Of a DNA stretch of 64,000 nucleotides, positions 42,546-51,811 are shown piece by piece (the first letter of the stretch is position 1; each line of letters opens with the position of its first letter). Source of the stretch: Bacteroides sp. MSB163 (lineage in GTDB: Bacteria > Bacteroidota > Bacteroidia > Bacteroidales > Bacteroidaceae); assembly GCF_036416795.1 (NCBI RefSeq), contig NZ_CP143867.1:2341001-2405000 (forward strand), given 5' to 3'. A program made the translations under genes and the position numbers. A model generated the notes under the pieces. The model saw only the letters and a program-made list of their open reading frames with translations. It ran no database searches and had not been told where the DNA came from.

Positions 42546-44875
42546 TAATCCACCTCTATTTCGTCAATGAACATATAAGCAGCTTTTCCTTCGCCTGCAT
42601 GTCCTTTCGGCAGGGCAGGGCTACGCTTGATAACAACTTTCACATACCGTGCTTTTACCGGATCAAAAGTTATCTCATAGTTTTCCACACCTTTCTTATC
42701 AATATTTGTTTCAGCAGGAATATCCTTAACGGCTACTTCGCGGAACTCTTTATTATCGTCAGATACAGAGACTACCAACCCTGTACTTCCCATAATCCAG
42801 GCACTCATATCGACAATGGCGTTCGTAGCTACCCGTTTGATTTTTGTTTCCTGTCCCAGGTCGATGATGGCTTCCACATCACCACCTACAAAACCTAACC
42901 AGGCTCCGGTGGCATAGCTATCGTTTCCCTTCATACCATCTACTAAGGTGATAGCACCTCCGAATTTATATTTTTCCGAAGGCTGGAAGGTCAGTTCGAT
43001 AGGGCAATATGTAGCCTTATTGAAAGAAATCTTTTTATTCACCACTTTGCTCTTTCCTTCCGGGCGGATAACCACTGCCTGGAAATCTGCTGTTTCAGTA
43101 ATGGCAACAGGTTCTGTGTATTTCAATGAAGCTGTAGTCGGTTCGGTCCCATCTAATGTATAATAAATAGGAGCGTCATCAATAGTACTCAATGTAACTA
43201 CTACCGCTTTCTTGGCAACATCCGGTGTGAAGTCGACCTTCAGATCGAATACATGCTTGGCATAGTTGAAACCATCTCTTTGATAGAACTTCATCAGGCG
43301 GGCCAGACGTTTAGTGAAATCTTTGAAATCCTTCTTTTCGGGCTGTGTCCATTGTACTTCGGCAAGGGCAGCCATACGGGGCAATACCATGTATTCCACG
43401 TGTTCTGTGGTAGTTATGTACTCTGTCCATAAGTTGGCTTGGGCACCAATAATATGTTTTTTCTGTTCTTCATTCAGATCGAAAGTAGGATCCAGACTAT
43501 ACACCTTTTCTATGGGTACATATCCACCGATACCCAGCGGTTCATCCTTGGTGTCTGCCGTCTGATAATAATCGAAATAACAATAGGTGTTGGGCGTCAT
43601 AATTACATCATGCCCCATTTGTGCCGCTTCTATGCCTCCGGATGCTCCGCGCCATGACATTACTGTCGCATTGGGGGCTACATCGCCTTCCAGAATTTCG
43701 TCCCAGCCGATAATCCGGCGTCCCTTGCTGTTCAGGAACTTCTCGATACGTGTCATGCAATAACTTTGCAGGCGATCTTCTGCGGTATGTTTTTTATCAG
43801 CTTTCAGCCCTTCCGCTTTGATACGTGCCTGGCATTTCGGACATTTTTCCCAACGGGTACGTGGAGCTTCATCACCACCGATATGTACATATTCTGATGG
43901 GAATATTTCGATGATTTCACTCATTACGTCTTCCAGGAATTGCATGGTTTTATCATTACCGATGCAGAGTACGTCTTCAAATACGCCCCAACGAGGACAT
44001 ACTTCATATGGACCGCCTGTACACCCCATTTCCGGATAAGCAGCTAATGCGGCAAGCATATGTCCCGGCAAGTCTACTTCCGGAATTATCGTGATGTAAC
44101 GTTCCTGCGCATACTTCACGATTTCTTTAGCTTCTTCCTGTGTATAGAAACCACCATACGGCGTATTGTCATACTCTTGTGTGTTTCTTCCGATTACCGT
44201 ACGACTGCGTTGAGAACCTATTTCCGTAAGTTTCGGATATTTCTTAATCTCAATACGCCAGCCCTGGTCTTCAGTCAGGTGCCAGTGGAAAGTATTCATA
44301 TTGTGCAGTGCCAGCAAGTCTATATATTTCTTTATAAACTCTTTGGGGAAGAAGTGACGTCCTACGTCAAGGTGCATGCCACGATAACTGAAGCGCGGTT
44401 CGTCCTTAATTTCACCTGCCGGTATCAGGACGGTTGCTCCTTTGGCTTCGGCGGGAATGGATTTGCGTAAAGTCTGGATGCCATAGAACACTCCGTTTTC
44501 GGTTTGTCCGTTGATGCTGATTCCTTCGGGGGTGGTAGTCAGCACATAGCCCTCCTTGTTTGCAATGCCCGGGTCGAGTCCCAGTACAATTGCATTTTTT
44601 ACCTGTTCTCCTGCTGCGATGGCCTTTATTTTCGGTGCATAGTTCGTGGCTTGTTGGATGTACTCCGACAGGAACTCAGCATTGCGTTGCAATAAGGCAT
44701 TGTTTTCCGGATAAGCGATGAGAACATTTTCGTTCAGTTTGAACGGATTTCTCTGGGTTAAACTTACCTCTTGGGGGAGAGGTATCACTTGGTAGTTAGC
44801 TTCTTTCTCCGCGGTACACGAAGCGCATGCCAAGGCGAGAGCACCTGCAAGAAGTGCGTGGTTAAGTTTTCTCAT
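42545..44875 (-). CDS. Beta-N-acetylhexosaminidase, GH20 lipoprotein
   Basis: This enzyme releases terminal N-acetylhexosamines from host or dietary glycans at the cell surface or periplasm. It has 776 residues. A lipoprotein-type signal peptide (MRKLNHALLAGALALACASC) is followed by an N-terminal GH20b domain. The GH20 barrel contains the catalytic pair in HIGGDEAPRTRW (Asp335-Glu336). A chitobiase-like C-terminal strand region (PIYYTLDGTEPT) and a discoidin-like C-terminal domain follow. The frame is open 13 codons upstream, but ATG 44875 fits the signal peptide. It is monocistronic. Confidence 0.95.
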   Translation of the reverse strand: MRKLNHALLAGALALACASCTAEKEANYQVIPLPQEVSLTQRNPFKLNENVLIAYPENNALLQRNAEFLSEYIQQATNYAPKIKAIAAGEQVKNAIVLGLDPGIANKEGYVLTTTPEGISINGQTENGVFYGIQTLRKSIPAEAKGATVLIPAGEIKDEPRFSYRGMHLDVGRHFFPKEFIKKYIDLLALHNMNTFHWHLTEDQGWRIEIKKYPKLTEIGSQRSRTVIGRNTQEYDNTPYGGFYTQEEAKEIVKYAQERYITIIPEVDLPGHMLAALAAYPEMGCTGGPYEVCPRWGVFEDVLCIGNDKTMQFLEDVMSEIIEIFPSEYVHIGGDEAPRTRWEKCPKCQARIKAEGLKADKKHTAEDRLQSYCMTRIEKFLNSKGRRIIGWDEILEGDVAPNATVMSWRGASGGIEAAQMGHDVIMTPNTYCYFDYYQTADTKDEPLGIGGYVPIEKVYSLDPTFDLNEEQKKHIIGAQANLWTEYITTTEHVEYMVLPRMAALAEVQWTQPEKKDFKDFTKRLARLMKFYQRDGFNYAKHVFDLKVDFTPDVAKKAVVVTLSTIDDAPIYYTLDGTEPTTASLKYTEPVAITETADFQAVVIRPEGKSKVVNKKISFNKATYCPIELTFQPSEKYKFGGAITLVDGMKGNDSYATGAWLGFVGGDVEAIIDLGQETKIKRVATNAIVDMSAWIMGSTGLVVSVSDDNKEFREVAVKDIPAETNIDKKGVENYEITFDPVKARYVKVVIKRSPALPKGHAGEGKAAYMFIDEIEVD

Positions 44876-44902
44876 GGTGTTAGTATTTAATTGATTCGTG
44901 TA

Positions 44903-44910
44903 CAAAGTTA
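44903..44910 (-). promoter_or_regulatory. Promoter -7 element of the hexosaminidase gene
   Basis: On the minus strand the sequence reads TAACTTTG, a perfect -7 box 27 nt before the ATG. No clear -33 TTTG was found. Confidence 0.5.
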
Positions 44911-45063
44911 TCAAATAAATGCTAAAAAACTATGCTAACCGGGCACATTGTTTTGTTTTCTTACAGTGCAAGAGGATTTTGTTCACGTTACGACTGATTT
45001 TAAGTGTTTTATTACTCTAAATTATCTCATTGTACTTTGTTTATAACGGAAAAGAAATGAGTT

Positions 45064-45157
45064 TTCACCACAGAGGAACACAGAGTATCACGGAGTTCTA
45101 TTCTTTTGATTTCAAATTGATTAAACTCAGTGAGACTCTGTGTTCCTCTGTGGTGAA
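45064..45157. repeat. Long inverted repeat with 23-bp perfect arms
   Basis: TTCACCACAGAGGAACACAG, 23 bp long to 45086, pairs perfectly with 45135-45157. Weaker pairing continues inward (TCACGGAGTT with AAACTCAGTGA), giving arms of about 34 bp around an A/T-rich loop. Confidence 0.85.
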
Positions 45158-45599
45158 TTAATTCATAACCCTTACAGAAACGAATATAATTACTAGTCAT
45201 CAGTTCTTCTCCTTTCTCTTGTTTTGTTTTCATTTCAACAAAGGTACCATGAACATGTTGAATGTTAAAATGCCGGGTATGGATTTATTTTAAGCGCCCG
45301 TTCACTTTTCTTTTTTGCTTTCAAATAAAAGTTGAGCTCATTTTACTCTCACTCCTCTCACTTTTCGGACAGCTTGGGGGAGGAATGCTGATTCGCCGCA
45401 TGAACAAAGCGTTTGTCTCGGCAAGATGGCGAAGTGATTGAAAAAAAAAGGAATATGACGGCAAAAAGTCAGAGGAATAGATTATAAGCTAACAATCGCT
45501 GTTTTCGAAAAGTATAAAATAGAGGCTTTTCCAAACGGATTACCGCATATACATGCAGTATATTCGCATTTTTCCTGTCGAATATGGAGAATTGAGCCG

Positions 45600-45753
45600 C
45601 CGGATCTATATCTCCAGCAAGTCCGATCTATATTTCCTGCGTGTCCGATCTATATTTCGGGCACATTGGATATAGAGATCGGGCACATTACTTGTTAATC
45701 CCCGGCACATAGTATCTTAATCCGTGGCACATTGCTTGTTATTTTCTGTAGAA
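45600..45753. repeat. Degenerate tandem array, 22-bp period, about 7 units
   Basis: Units start at 45600, 45622, 45644, 45666, 45688, 45710 and 45732. Units 1-3 share CCGATCTATATTTC-like halves. Units 3-6 share the half GGGCACA or GGCACA, always at the same place. The period is exact throughout while the sequence drifts. Similarity may extend upstream toward 45556. Confidence 0.7.
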
Positions 45754-46166
45754 TAATTGTACGTATTTCTGTATTTGGTTGTCATACAGTAGAATGCGTT
45801 TTTTCCTTCCCGTATTTCCTCTGCAACGCACTCCCGGACGCAAAGAAACGATTCTCGGAGCGTTGATAATACAAAATGTCAGAATGATACTTAGCGCCCA
45901 TCCGGAACGGTTTTGAATGAACGGGATTCATCCGTTTCCGGTATCTTTCTGAAGGATAGCTCATGGAGCAAATGATATTTATGTACCGAAGGCGAAAACC
46001 AGCACATATCTGACGATATTGGGGCTGTTTAGTGCCGTAAATACGGTGATTTTGCATAGATTATGAAGAAACGGTATCTATGCGCATTAGTAGTTGATAT
46101 ACAGATGATTAATATGCATTTCTTGTGTGATTATCGAAAAAAAAGTGTCGACAACGCTCTTAACTA

Positions 46167-46211
46167 CACTTACATACACTCTTCCAACACTCATGTAAGC
46201 AACTGTAAGTG
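46167..46211. repeat. Nested palindromes
   Basis: CACTTACA (46167-46174) pairs with TGTAAGTG (46204-46211). A competing pair CTTACAT (46169-46175) and ATGTAAG (46193-46199) lies inside. It lies about 115 nt beyond the 3' end of the AraC gene. Confidence 0.5.
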
Positions 46212-46325
46212 AGCGGATAATCGGGAATAGTGTCGATAAATTATCATTTATAAACCTCCGTGTACTCCGTGGTGAAAAGATTCAAAACCCGTCTGAAATG
46301 CGACAAGTTATAGCAATAAGTTTCA

Positions 46326-47162
46326 TCATATTCTTTTTGCCCTATATTCCTTCGGTGACATCCCCGTATGCTTCTTGAAGTACCGTCCGAAGAACGACTG
46401 GTCGGGAAAATTATATCGGTCGGCTATCTCTTTCAGTGAGAGGTTGGTGGATTGCAGGGCAACTTTGATTTCCAATGTGAGGAATTCATCGATAATTTCT
46501 TTAGCGGAAATCTGGCCTACCTCTTTAGTTATAGCAGAAAGGTAACGTGTAGAAATACAAAGTTGCTCGGCATAAAAGGCTACATCTCGTTGTGCGGTAC
46601 AATTAGTATGTACCAGGTGAATGAACTTTTTGAACAGTTGCCCTTTCCGGTTCCCTCCTTCCAATTGCTCTTTGGTGAAGTATCGCTGCACTTTATCATA
46701 GGTATCCAAAAATAATATCTGAAGCAAGTTCTGGGCAATGCTTTCGCGGAATTGGTTTTCCTTGTCGGCATAAATAGCAGCACTTGCCTCTATCATTCCC
46801 AGGATGGGGCGTATTGTTTCGAGCCTGGTATGTGTATAACAGGAATTCTCTTTCATGAAATGCATGAATGCCGGATCCAGACGGAAACAGGCGACCTTCA
46901 TCATTTCGCCCGAATAGGCGAAATAGTGTATCCGGAAGTCTTGACTGGCCGATCTGAGTGAAAGAATAGAACCGGGCAATAACGTGATATTCGTATTCGG
47001 TATAATGTGATGCTTCTCCAAATCTATGGTGATTTCCGCTTCTCCGCTGGAACAGAACATAAGGACTCCATTCGTCAGTTTGACGAGTCGGTTGTGATAA
47101 AATTCCAGGTTATCGCTTCCGGATCTGAAGGTTTCTGCTTTCGTGGTTAATAATGGATTCAT
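46326..47162 (-). CDS. AraC family transcriptional regulator
   Basis: The 278-residue protein has an N-terminal cupin-like sensing region and a C-terminal double helix-turn-helix (about residues 185-275). Recognition elements include STRYLSAITKEVGQISAKEI and LSLKEIADRYNFPDQSFFGR, ending KHTGMSPKEYRAKRI. It is divergent from the RND operon at 47335 with 172 bp between the start codons, so it is the likely local regulator of that pump. Confidence 0.93.
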   Translation of the reverse strand: MNPLLTTKAETFRSGSDNLEFYHNRLVKLTNGVLMFCSSGEAEITIDLEKHHIIPNTNITLLPGSILSLRSASQDFRIHYFAYSGEMMKVACFRLDPAFMHFMKENSCYTHTRLETIRPILGMIEASAAIYADKENQFRESIAQNLLQILFLDTYDKVQRYFTKEQLEGGNRKGQLFKKFIHLVHTNCTAQRDVAFYAEQLCISTRYLSAITKEVGQISAKEIIDEFLTLEIKVALQSTNLSLKEIADRYNFPDQSFFGRYFKKHTGMSPKEYRAKRI

Positions 47163-47190
47163 ACTTTATCTTTTTAAAGTTTTGCTGGAA

Positions 47191-47198
47191 CAAAGGTA
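47191..47198 (-). promoter_or_regulatory. Promoter -7 element of the AraC gene
   Basis: The minus strand reads TACCTTTG, 28 nt before the ATG at 47162. A -33 element at the usual distance is not clear. Confidence 0.5.
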
Positions 47199-47286
47199 GA
47201 AGTTCTTTTTGGAATGTTAAGCAATCCGTTCCGATAATGAACAAAGGAGTGCGACAAATGAAACAAGTTGTTGTTCAAAAACGGCA

Positions 47287-47294
47287 TACCTTTG
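47287..47294 (+). promoter_or_regulatory. Promoter -7 element of the second RND operon
   Basis: TACCTTTG lies 40 nt before the ATG at 47335. GTTG-rich sequence upstream is a poor -33 match, consistent with a promoter that needs an activator such as the divergent AraC protein. Confidence 0.5.
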
Positions 47295-47334
47295 CCGCCG
47301 ACATAGCAAAAGATGTTTTTAAAAAGATTGTAGT

Positions 47335-48492
47335 ATGACAACAAAGAAGAGATTGATTAGACAAATGATGGTATTCATTTGTGGAGTAACATTAGTAGCA
47401 TGCGGACAGGCTCCTACCGTGCAGACCAGTTCTGAGTATGAGGTGATGAGAATCACGACATCCGACAAGGAATTGCAAACGACCTATTCTGCGAGTATCC
47501 GGGGAAGACAAGACATTGACATTTACCCGCAGGTATCAGGTTTCCTGACTAAACTCTGTGTGGAAGAAGGTCAGGCAGTCCGCAAAGGGCAAGTCTTGTT
47601 TATTATTGACCAAGTACCTTACCGTGCGGCTTTGCAGACTGCGGAAGCTAATGTGGAAGCGGCGCGTGCAAGTGTAGCTACGGCCCAACTGACGTATGAC
47701 AGTAAAAAAGAATTGTTTGCCCAGAACGTGATTTCCGAGTTCGATTTGCAAACATCTTATAATAACCTGCTGACGGCGAAAGCACAATTGGCGCAGACGG
47801 AAGCTCAACGTGTAAGTGCCGCCAATAACCTTTCTTATACGGAAGTGAAAAGTCCTGCCGACGGTGTTGTAGGCACTCTGCCCTATCGTGTGGGCGCTTT
47901 GGTTAGTGCCAGCCTGCCTAAACCGTTGACTACGGTTTCTGATAATTCCGATATGTACGTTTACTTCTCGATGACAGAAAACCAGTTGCTGGATATGACG
48001 CGCCGTTACGGTTCCAGGAGTAAAGCATTGGAGGAAATGCCTGCTATTGAATTGATTTTGAATGATAAATCCACCTATCCTTCGCAAGGTAAGATTGAAA
48101 CAATCAGTGGGGTTATCGATACTTCTATTGGAACTGTCAGTCTGCGTGCCGTATTCCCGAATAAGGAAGGATTGTTACAGAGTGGGGGAGCCGGCAATGT
48201 AGTGGTCCCTGTTCAAAAACGGAACTGTATCGTTGTTCCGCAAGCGGCTACTTATGAAGTGCAGGATAAAGTGTTCGTATTTAAAGTAGTAGATGGTAAA
48301 GCGCAGTCTGCCCCGGTGGAGGTGACCCGTGTAAATGGTGGAAAAGAGTATATCGTAGACAAGGGCTTGAATGTGGGTGATGTAATTGTGGCTGAAGGCG
48401 TAGGGTTATTGCGCGAAGGTACACCTATTCAAGCTAAGGCAGCATCCTCTGCAACACAAGAAACCGCTAATCAACAAACAAAGGAGGATTAA
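47335..48492 (+). CDS. RND efflux periplasmic adaptor lipoprotein (second system)
   Basis: This AcrA/MexA-like adaptor has 385 residues and a lipobox at LVAC (Cys23). The lipoyl half-motifs IYPQVSGFLTKLCVEEGQAV and YTEVKSPADGVVGTLPYRVG flank a long alpha hairpin with alanine-rich helices (about residues 85-160). It is longer than the adaptor of the first system and is of the HAE-1-associated type. A glutamine/threonine-rich tail ends it. The pump gene begins 3 nt after its stop, behind a strong SD sequence. Confidence 0.94.
   Translation: MTTKKRLIRQMMVFICGVTLVACGQAPTVQTSSEYEVMRITTSDKELQTTYSASIRGRQDIDIYPQVSGFLTKLCVEEGQAVRKGQVLFIIDQVPYRAALQTAEANVEAARASVATAQLTYDSKKELFAQNVISEFDLQTSYNNLLTAKAQLAQTEAQRVSAANNLSYTEVKSPADGVVGTLPYRVGALVSASLPKPLTTVSDNSDMYVYFSMTENQLLDMTRRYGSRSKALEEMPAIELILNDKSTYPSQGKIETISGVIDTSIGTVSLRAVFPNKEGLLQSGGAGNVVVPVQKRNCIVVPQAATYEVQDKVFVFKVVDGKAQSAPVEVTRVNGGKEYIVDKGLNVGDVIVAEGVGLLREGTPIQAKAASSATQETANQQTKED
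48481..48487 (+). promoter_or_regulatory. Strong Shine-Dalgarno sequence before the second RND pump
   Basis: AAGGAGG overlaps the last codons of the adaptor gene, 8 nt before the ATG at 48496. Confidence 0.7.
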
Positions 48493-48495
48493 TCC

Positions 48496-51400
48496 ATGAA
48501 TCTGAGAACATTTATTGAACGCCCGGTATTTTCGGCGGTCATTTCTATAACGATTGTCATTCTGGGTATCATCGGGTTGTTTACCCTGCCCGTCGAACAA
48601 TATCCCGATATTGCTCCGCCTACCGTTATGGTAAGCACCACGTACTACGGCGCCAGCGCGGAAACTTTGCAGAAGAGTGTTATCGCTCCGTTGGAAGAAG
48701 CTATCAACGGTGTGGAAGACATGACCTATATGACGTCTACCGCTACCAATGCCGGTTCGGTATCCATTACCGTCTATTTCAAACAGGGAACCGACCCGGA
48801 TATGGCTGCCGTTAATGTGCAGAACCGCGTATCCAGAGCTACCGGACAGCTTCCGGGAGAAGTTACTCAGGTAGGTGTGACGACTATGAAGCGCCAGACC
48901 AGTATTTTGCAGATGTTTTCATTGCATAGCCCCGATAATTCGTACGATGAAAACTTCCTTGCCAACTACATGAGTATCAACTTGAAACCGCAGTTGCTGC
49001 GTATTGCAGGTGTGGGCGATATGATGATTATGGGTGGTGACTACAGTATGCGTGTCTGGATGAAGCCTGATGTGATGGCACAGTACAAACTGATTCCGTC
49101 TGACGTGACGGCAGCACTTGCCGAGCAGAATATAGAATCGGCTACCGGTTCGTTCGGTGAAAATTCGGACGAAACCTATCAATATACCATGAAGTATAAA
49201 GGCCGTCTGATTACACCGGAGGAATTTGGTGAAATCGTAATCCGTTCTACGGAAGACGGTGAAGTGCTGAAGTTGAAAGACATTGCAGATGTGGAACTGG
49301 GTAAGGAAAGTTATGCCTACAAAGGCGGTATGGACGGTCACAATGGTGTTTCCTGTATGATATTTCAGACGGCCGGCTCCAATGCTACGGAAGTAAACCA
49401 GAACATCGACAACCTGTTGGACGAAGTACGCAAAGACCTGCCGAAAGGTGTGGAGTTGACACAGATGATGAGTTCCAATGACTTCCTGTTCGCTTCTATC
49501 CATGAAGTAGTAAAGACTTTGATCGAGGCTATCATTCTCGTTATCTTGGTGGTATATGTATTCTTGCAGGACATCCGTTCCACATTGATTCCGTTGGTGG
49601 GCATCATCGTGTCACTGGTAGGTACCTTCGCTTTTATGTCCGTTGCCGGATTCAGTATCAACCTGATTACACTGTTTGCATTGGTGCTTGTGATCGGTAC
49701 GGTGGTGGACGACGCCATAGTCGTCGTCGAGGCGGTACAGTCGAGGTTCGATGTCGGGTATAAGTCTTCTTATATGGCAAGTATCGATGCTATGAAAGGT
49801 ATCAGTAATGCGGTTATCACCTCTTCACTGGTATTTATGGCGGTGTTTATTCCTGTATCGTTTATGAGTGGTACGTCCGGTACGTTCTATACGCAGTTCG
49901 GTCTGACGATGGCGGTTGCGGTAGGTATTTCAGCCGTTAACGCTTTGACGCTGAGCCCGGCTCTTTGCGCCCTGTTGCTGAGACCTTATATTAATGAAGA
50001 TGGTACGCAGAAAAATAATTTTGCCGCCCGTTTCCGTAATTCGTTCAATGCGGCTTTCGATGTGGTGGTGAATAAGTATAAGAATGCGGTATTATTCTTT
50101 ATCAAGCGTCGCTGGTTGTCATGGTCATTGCTGGTTTGCTCAGTGGTAGTGTTGGTACTCCTGATGAACTCTACGAAGACCAGTTTGGTGCCTGATGAAG
50201 ACCAGGGTGTATTGTTTGTCAACGTAAGTACAGCTCCGGGTAGTTCATTGAAGACTACGGATGATGTTATGCTTCGTATAGAAGAACGCTTGGAAGCTCT
50301 TCCGCAAAAGTTACATATCCAGAAAGTAACCGGTTACGGATTGCTTTCCGGACAGGGAAATACATTCGGTATGATTGTTGTGAAGCTGAAACCTTGGGAT
50401 GAACGTACAAAGAAAGAAGATCAGGTGCAGGCTGTCATCGGACAGATTTATGCCCGCACGGCAGATATCAAGGATGCCACAATCTTTGCAATTGCTCCGG
50501 GTATGATTCCGGGTTATGGTATGGGTAATGCACTCGACCTGAATGTACAGGATAAGTTGGGCACGGATGTGAATACCTTCTTCCAGACTACCCAGCAATA
50601 CCTGGGTGCTTTGAACCAGCGTCCCGAAATCTCCATGGCCTATTCTACTTTCGATGTGCGCTATCCGCAATGGACTGTAGAAGTAGATGCTGCCAAATGT
50701 AAGCGTGCCGGCATTACTCCGGATGCAGTGCTCTCTACACTTTCGGGTTACTATGGCGGACAGTATGTATCCAACTTCAACCGTTTCTCAAAGGTATATA
50801 GGGTTATGATACAGTCCGGTCCGGAATACCGCATGGATGAGTCTTCATTGCACAACACCTTTGTACGGATGGCAAACGGTGAGATGGCTCCGCTGAGCCA
50901 GTTCGTTACGCTAACCCGCAGTTATGGTGCCGAGACTTTGAGTCGCTTCAATATGTATAACTCCATAGCTGTGAATGCCATGCCTGCCGAGGGATATAGT
51001 ACGGGTGATGCCATCCGTGCCGTGAAAGAGACAGCGGAAATCAGCTTGCCGAAAGGTTACGGTTATGACTTCGGTGGTATCACGCGTGAAGAGAACCAGC
51101 AGAGTGGTACGACGGTAATTATCTTCGGTATCTGTATTCTGATGATCTATCTTATCCTGAGTGCGCTTTATGAAAGCTTCATCGTTCCGTTTGCAGTTAT
51201 TCTTGCGGTTCCGGTAGGTTTGATGGGTACGTTCTTGTTTGCCAAGATAGCAGGATTGGAGAATAACATTTATTTGCAAACAGGTTTGATTATGTTGATC
51301 GGTTTGCTTGCCAAGACAGCCATTCTGTTGACGGAATATGCTGCCGAGCGCCGAAAGGCAGGCATGGGATTGATTGCTTCCGCAGTTAGCGCAGCCAAAG

Positions 51401-51690
51401 CCCGTCTTCGTCCTATCCTGATGACGGCACTTACCATGATCTTCGGTCTGTTCCCGCTAGTAGTAGCTACAGGAGTAGGTGCTAACGGTAACCGCTCGTT
51501 GGGTACGGGTGTAGTAGGTGGTATGACCATCGGCACACTGGCATTGCTTTTCATCGTTCCGGCTTTGTTTGTCACCTTCCAGTGGTTGCAAGAACGTCTT
51601 CGTCCGGCTCAGTCCATGCCTACCAAAGACTGGCAGATTGAGGAGGAGATGGAAGTGAGTAAGAAAGAAATAGAAGAATCACATAAATGA
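48496..51690 (+). CDS. RND efflux transporter, HAE-1 type (second system)
   Basis: This 1064-residue AcrB-like pump begins with MNLRTFIERPVFSAVISITI and has 12 hydrophobic segments. Proton-relay residues are present: the Asp pair in TVVDDAIVVVEAVQ (about residues 403-416) and the Lys in GLLAKTAILLTEY. The PVEQYPDIAPPTVMVSTTY segment after the first helix is typical of the hydrophobe/amphiphile efflux clade. It forms an operon with the adaptor and the outer-membrane lipoprotein at 51812. The probable substrates, drugs or bile-like amphiphiles, are inferred only from the family. Confidence 0.96.
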   Translation: MNLRTFIERPVFSAVISITIVILGIIGLFTLPVEQYPDIAPPTVMVSTTYYGASAETLQKSVIAPLEEAINGVEDMTYMTSTATNAGSVSITVYFKQGTDPDMAAVNVQNRVSRATGQLPGEVTQVGVTTMKRQTSILQMFSLHSPDNSYDENFLANYMSINLKPQLLRIAGVGDMMIMGGDYSMRVWMKPDVMAQYKLIPSDVTAALAEQNIESATGSFGENSDETYQYTMKYKGRLITPEEFGEIVIRSTEDGEVLKLKDIADVELGKESYAYKGGMDGHNGVSCMIFQTAGSNATEVNQNIDNLLDEVRKDLPKGVELTQMMSSNDFLFASIHEVVKTLIEAIILVILVVYVFLQDIRSTLIPLVGIIVSLVGTFAFMSVAGFSINLITLFALVLVIGTVVDDAIVVVEAVQSRFDVGYKSSYMASIDAMKGISNAVITSSLVFMAVFIPVSFMSGTSGTFYTQFGLTMAVAVGISAVNALTLSPALCALLLRPYINEDGTQKNNFAARFRNSFNAAFDVVVNKYKNAVLFFIKRRWLSWSLLVCSVVVLVLLMNSTKTSLVPDEDQGVLFVNVSTAPGSSLKTTDDVMLRIEERLEALPQKLHIQKVTGYGLLSGQGNTFGMIVVKLKPWDERTKKEDQVQAVIGQIYARTADIKDATIFAIAPGMIPGYGMGNALDLNVQDKLGTDVNTFFQTTQQYLGALNQRPEISMAYSTFDVRYPQWTVEVDAAKCKRAGITPDAVLSTLSGYYGGQYVSNFNRFSKVYRVMIQSGPEYRMDESSLHNTFVRMANGEMAPLSQFVTLTRSYGAETLSRFNMYNSIAVNAMPAEGYSTGDAIRAVKETAEISLPKGYGYDFGGITREENQQSGTTVIIFGICILMIYLILSALYESFIVPFAVILAVPVGLMGTFLFAKIAGLENNIYLQTGLIMLIGLLAKTAILLTEYAAERRKAGMGLIASAVSAAKARLRPILMTALTMIFGLFPLVVATGVGANGNRSLGTGVVGGMTIGTLALLFIVPALFVTFQWLQERLRPAQSMPTKDWQIEEEMEVSKKEIEESHK

Positions 51691-51778
51691 GAATTTAATG
51701 AGGAATGAAGAATGAAGAATTTGGCTGCGCAATGCAAGCATGCCGCAAGGTAATTCTTCATTCTTAGTTCTTCATTTA
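51691..51778. repeat. Interspersed hairpin repeat, copy 3 (pump/duct)
   Basis: GAATGAAGAATT-like arms flank the core GGCTGCGCAATGC...TGCCGCAAGGTAATTC. The core is closest to copy 1. Confidence 0.8.
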
Positions 51779-51811
51779 AATAAATTGTCATATACAAATA
51801 ATATTATAGTA

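Larger units (their letters stand above)
44876..46325. other. 1.45-kb non-coding region with repeats
   Basis: Two open frames on the minus strand (45027-45233 and 45782-46057) have no family features, overlap repeats and are probably not genes. The region holds a long inverted repeat (45064-45157), a 22-bp tandem array (45600-45753) and nested palindromes (46167-46211). Near 46256 lies a short CTCCGTGTACTCCGTGGTG segment reminiscent of the first inverted repeat. Confidence 0.6.

Noticed and set aside
45027..45233. 68-codon minus-strand frame
   Set aside because: It is largely made of the 45064-45157 inverted repeat, so its sequence is explained by the repeat.
45600..45753. CRISPR array
   Set aside because: Blocks are contiguous with no spacers, the repeats are not identical and no cas genes are nearby.
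45782..46057. 91-codon minus-strand frame in the non-coding region
   Set aside because: No promoter box at the start, no family resemblance and an atypical composition; too weak to call a gene.
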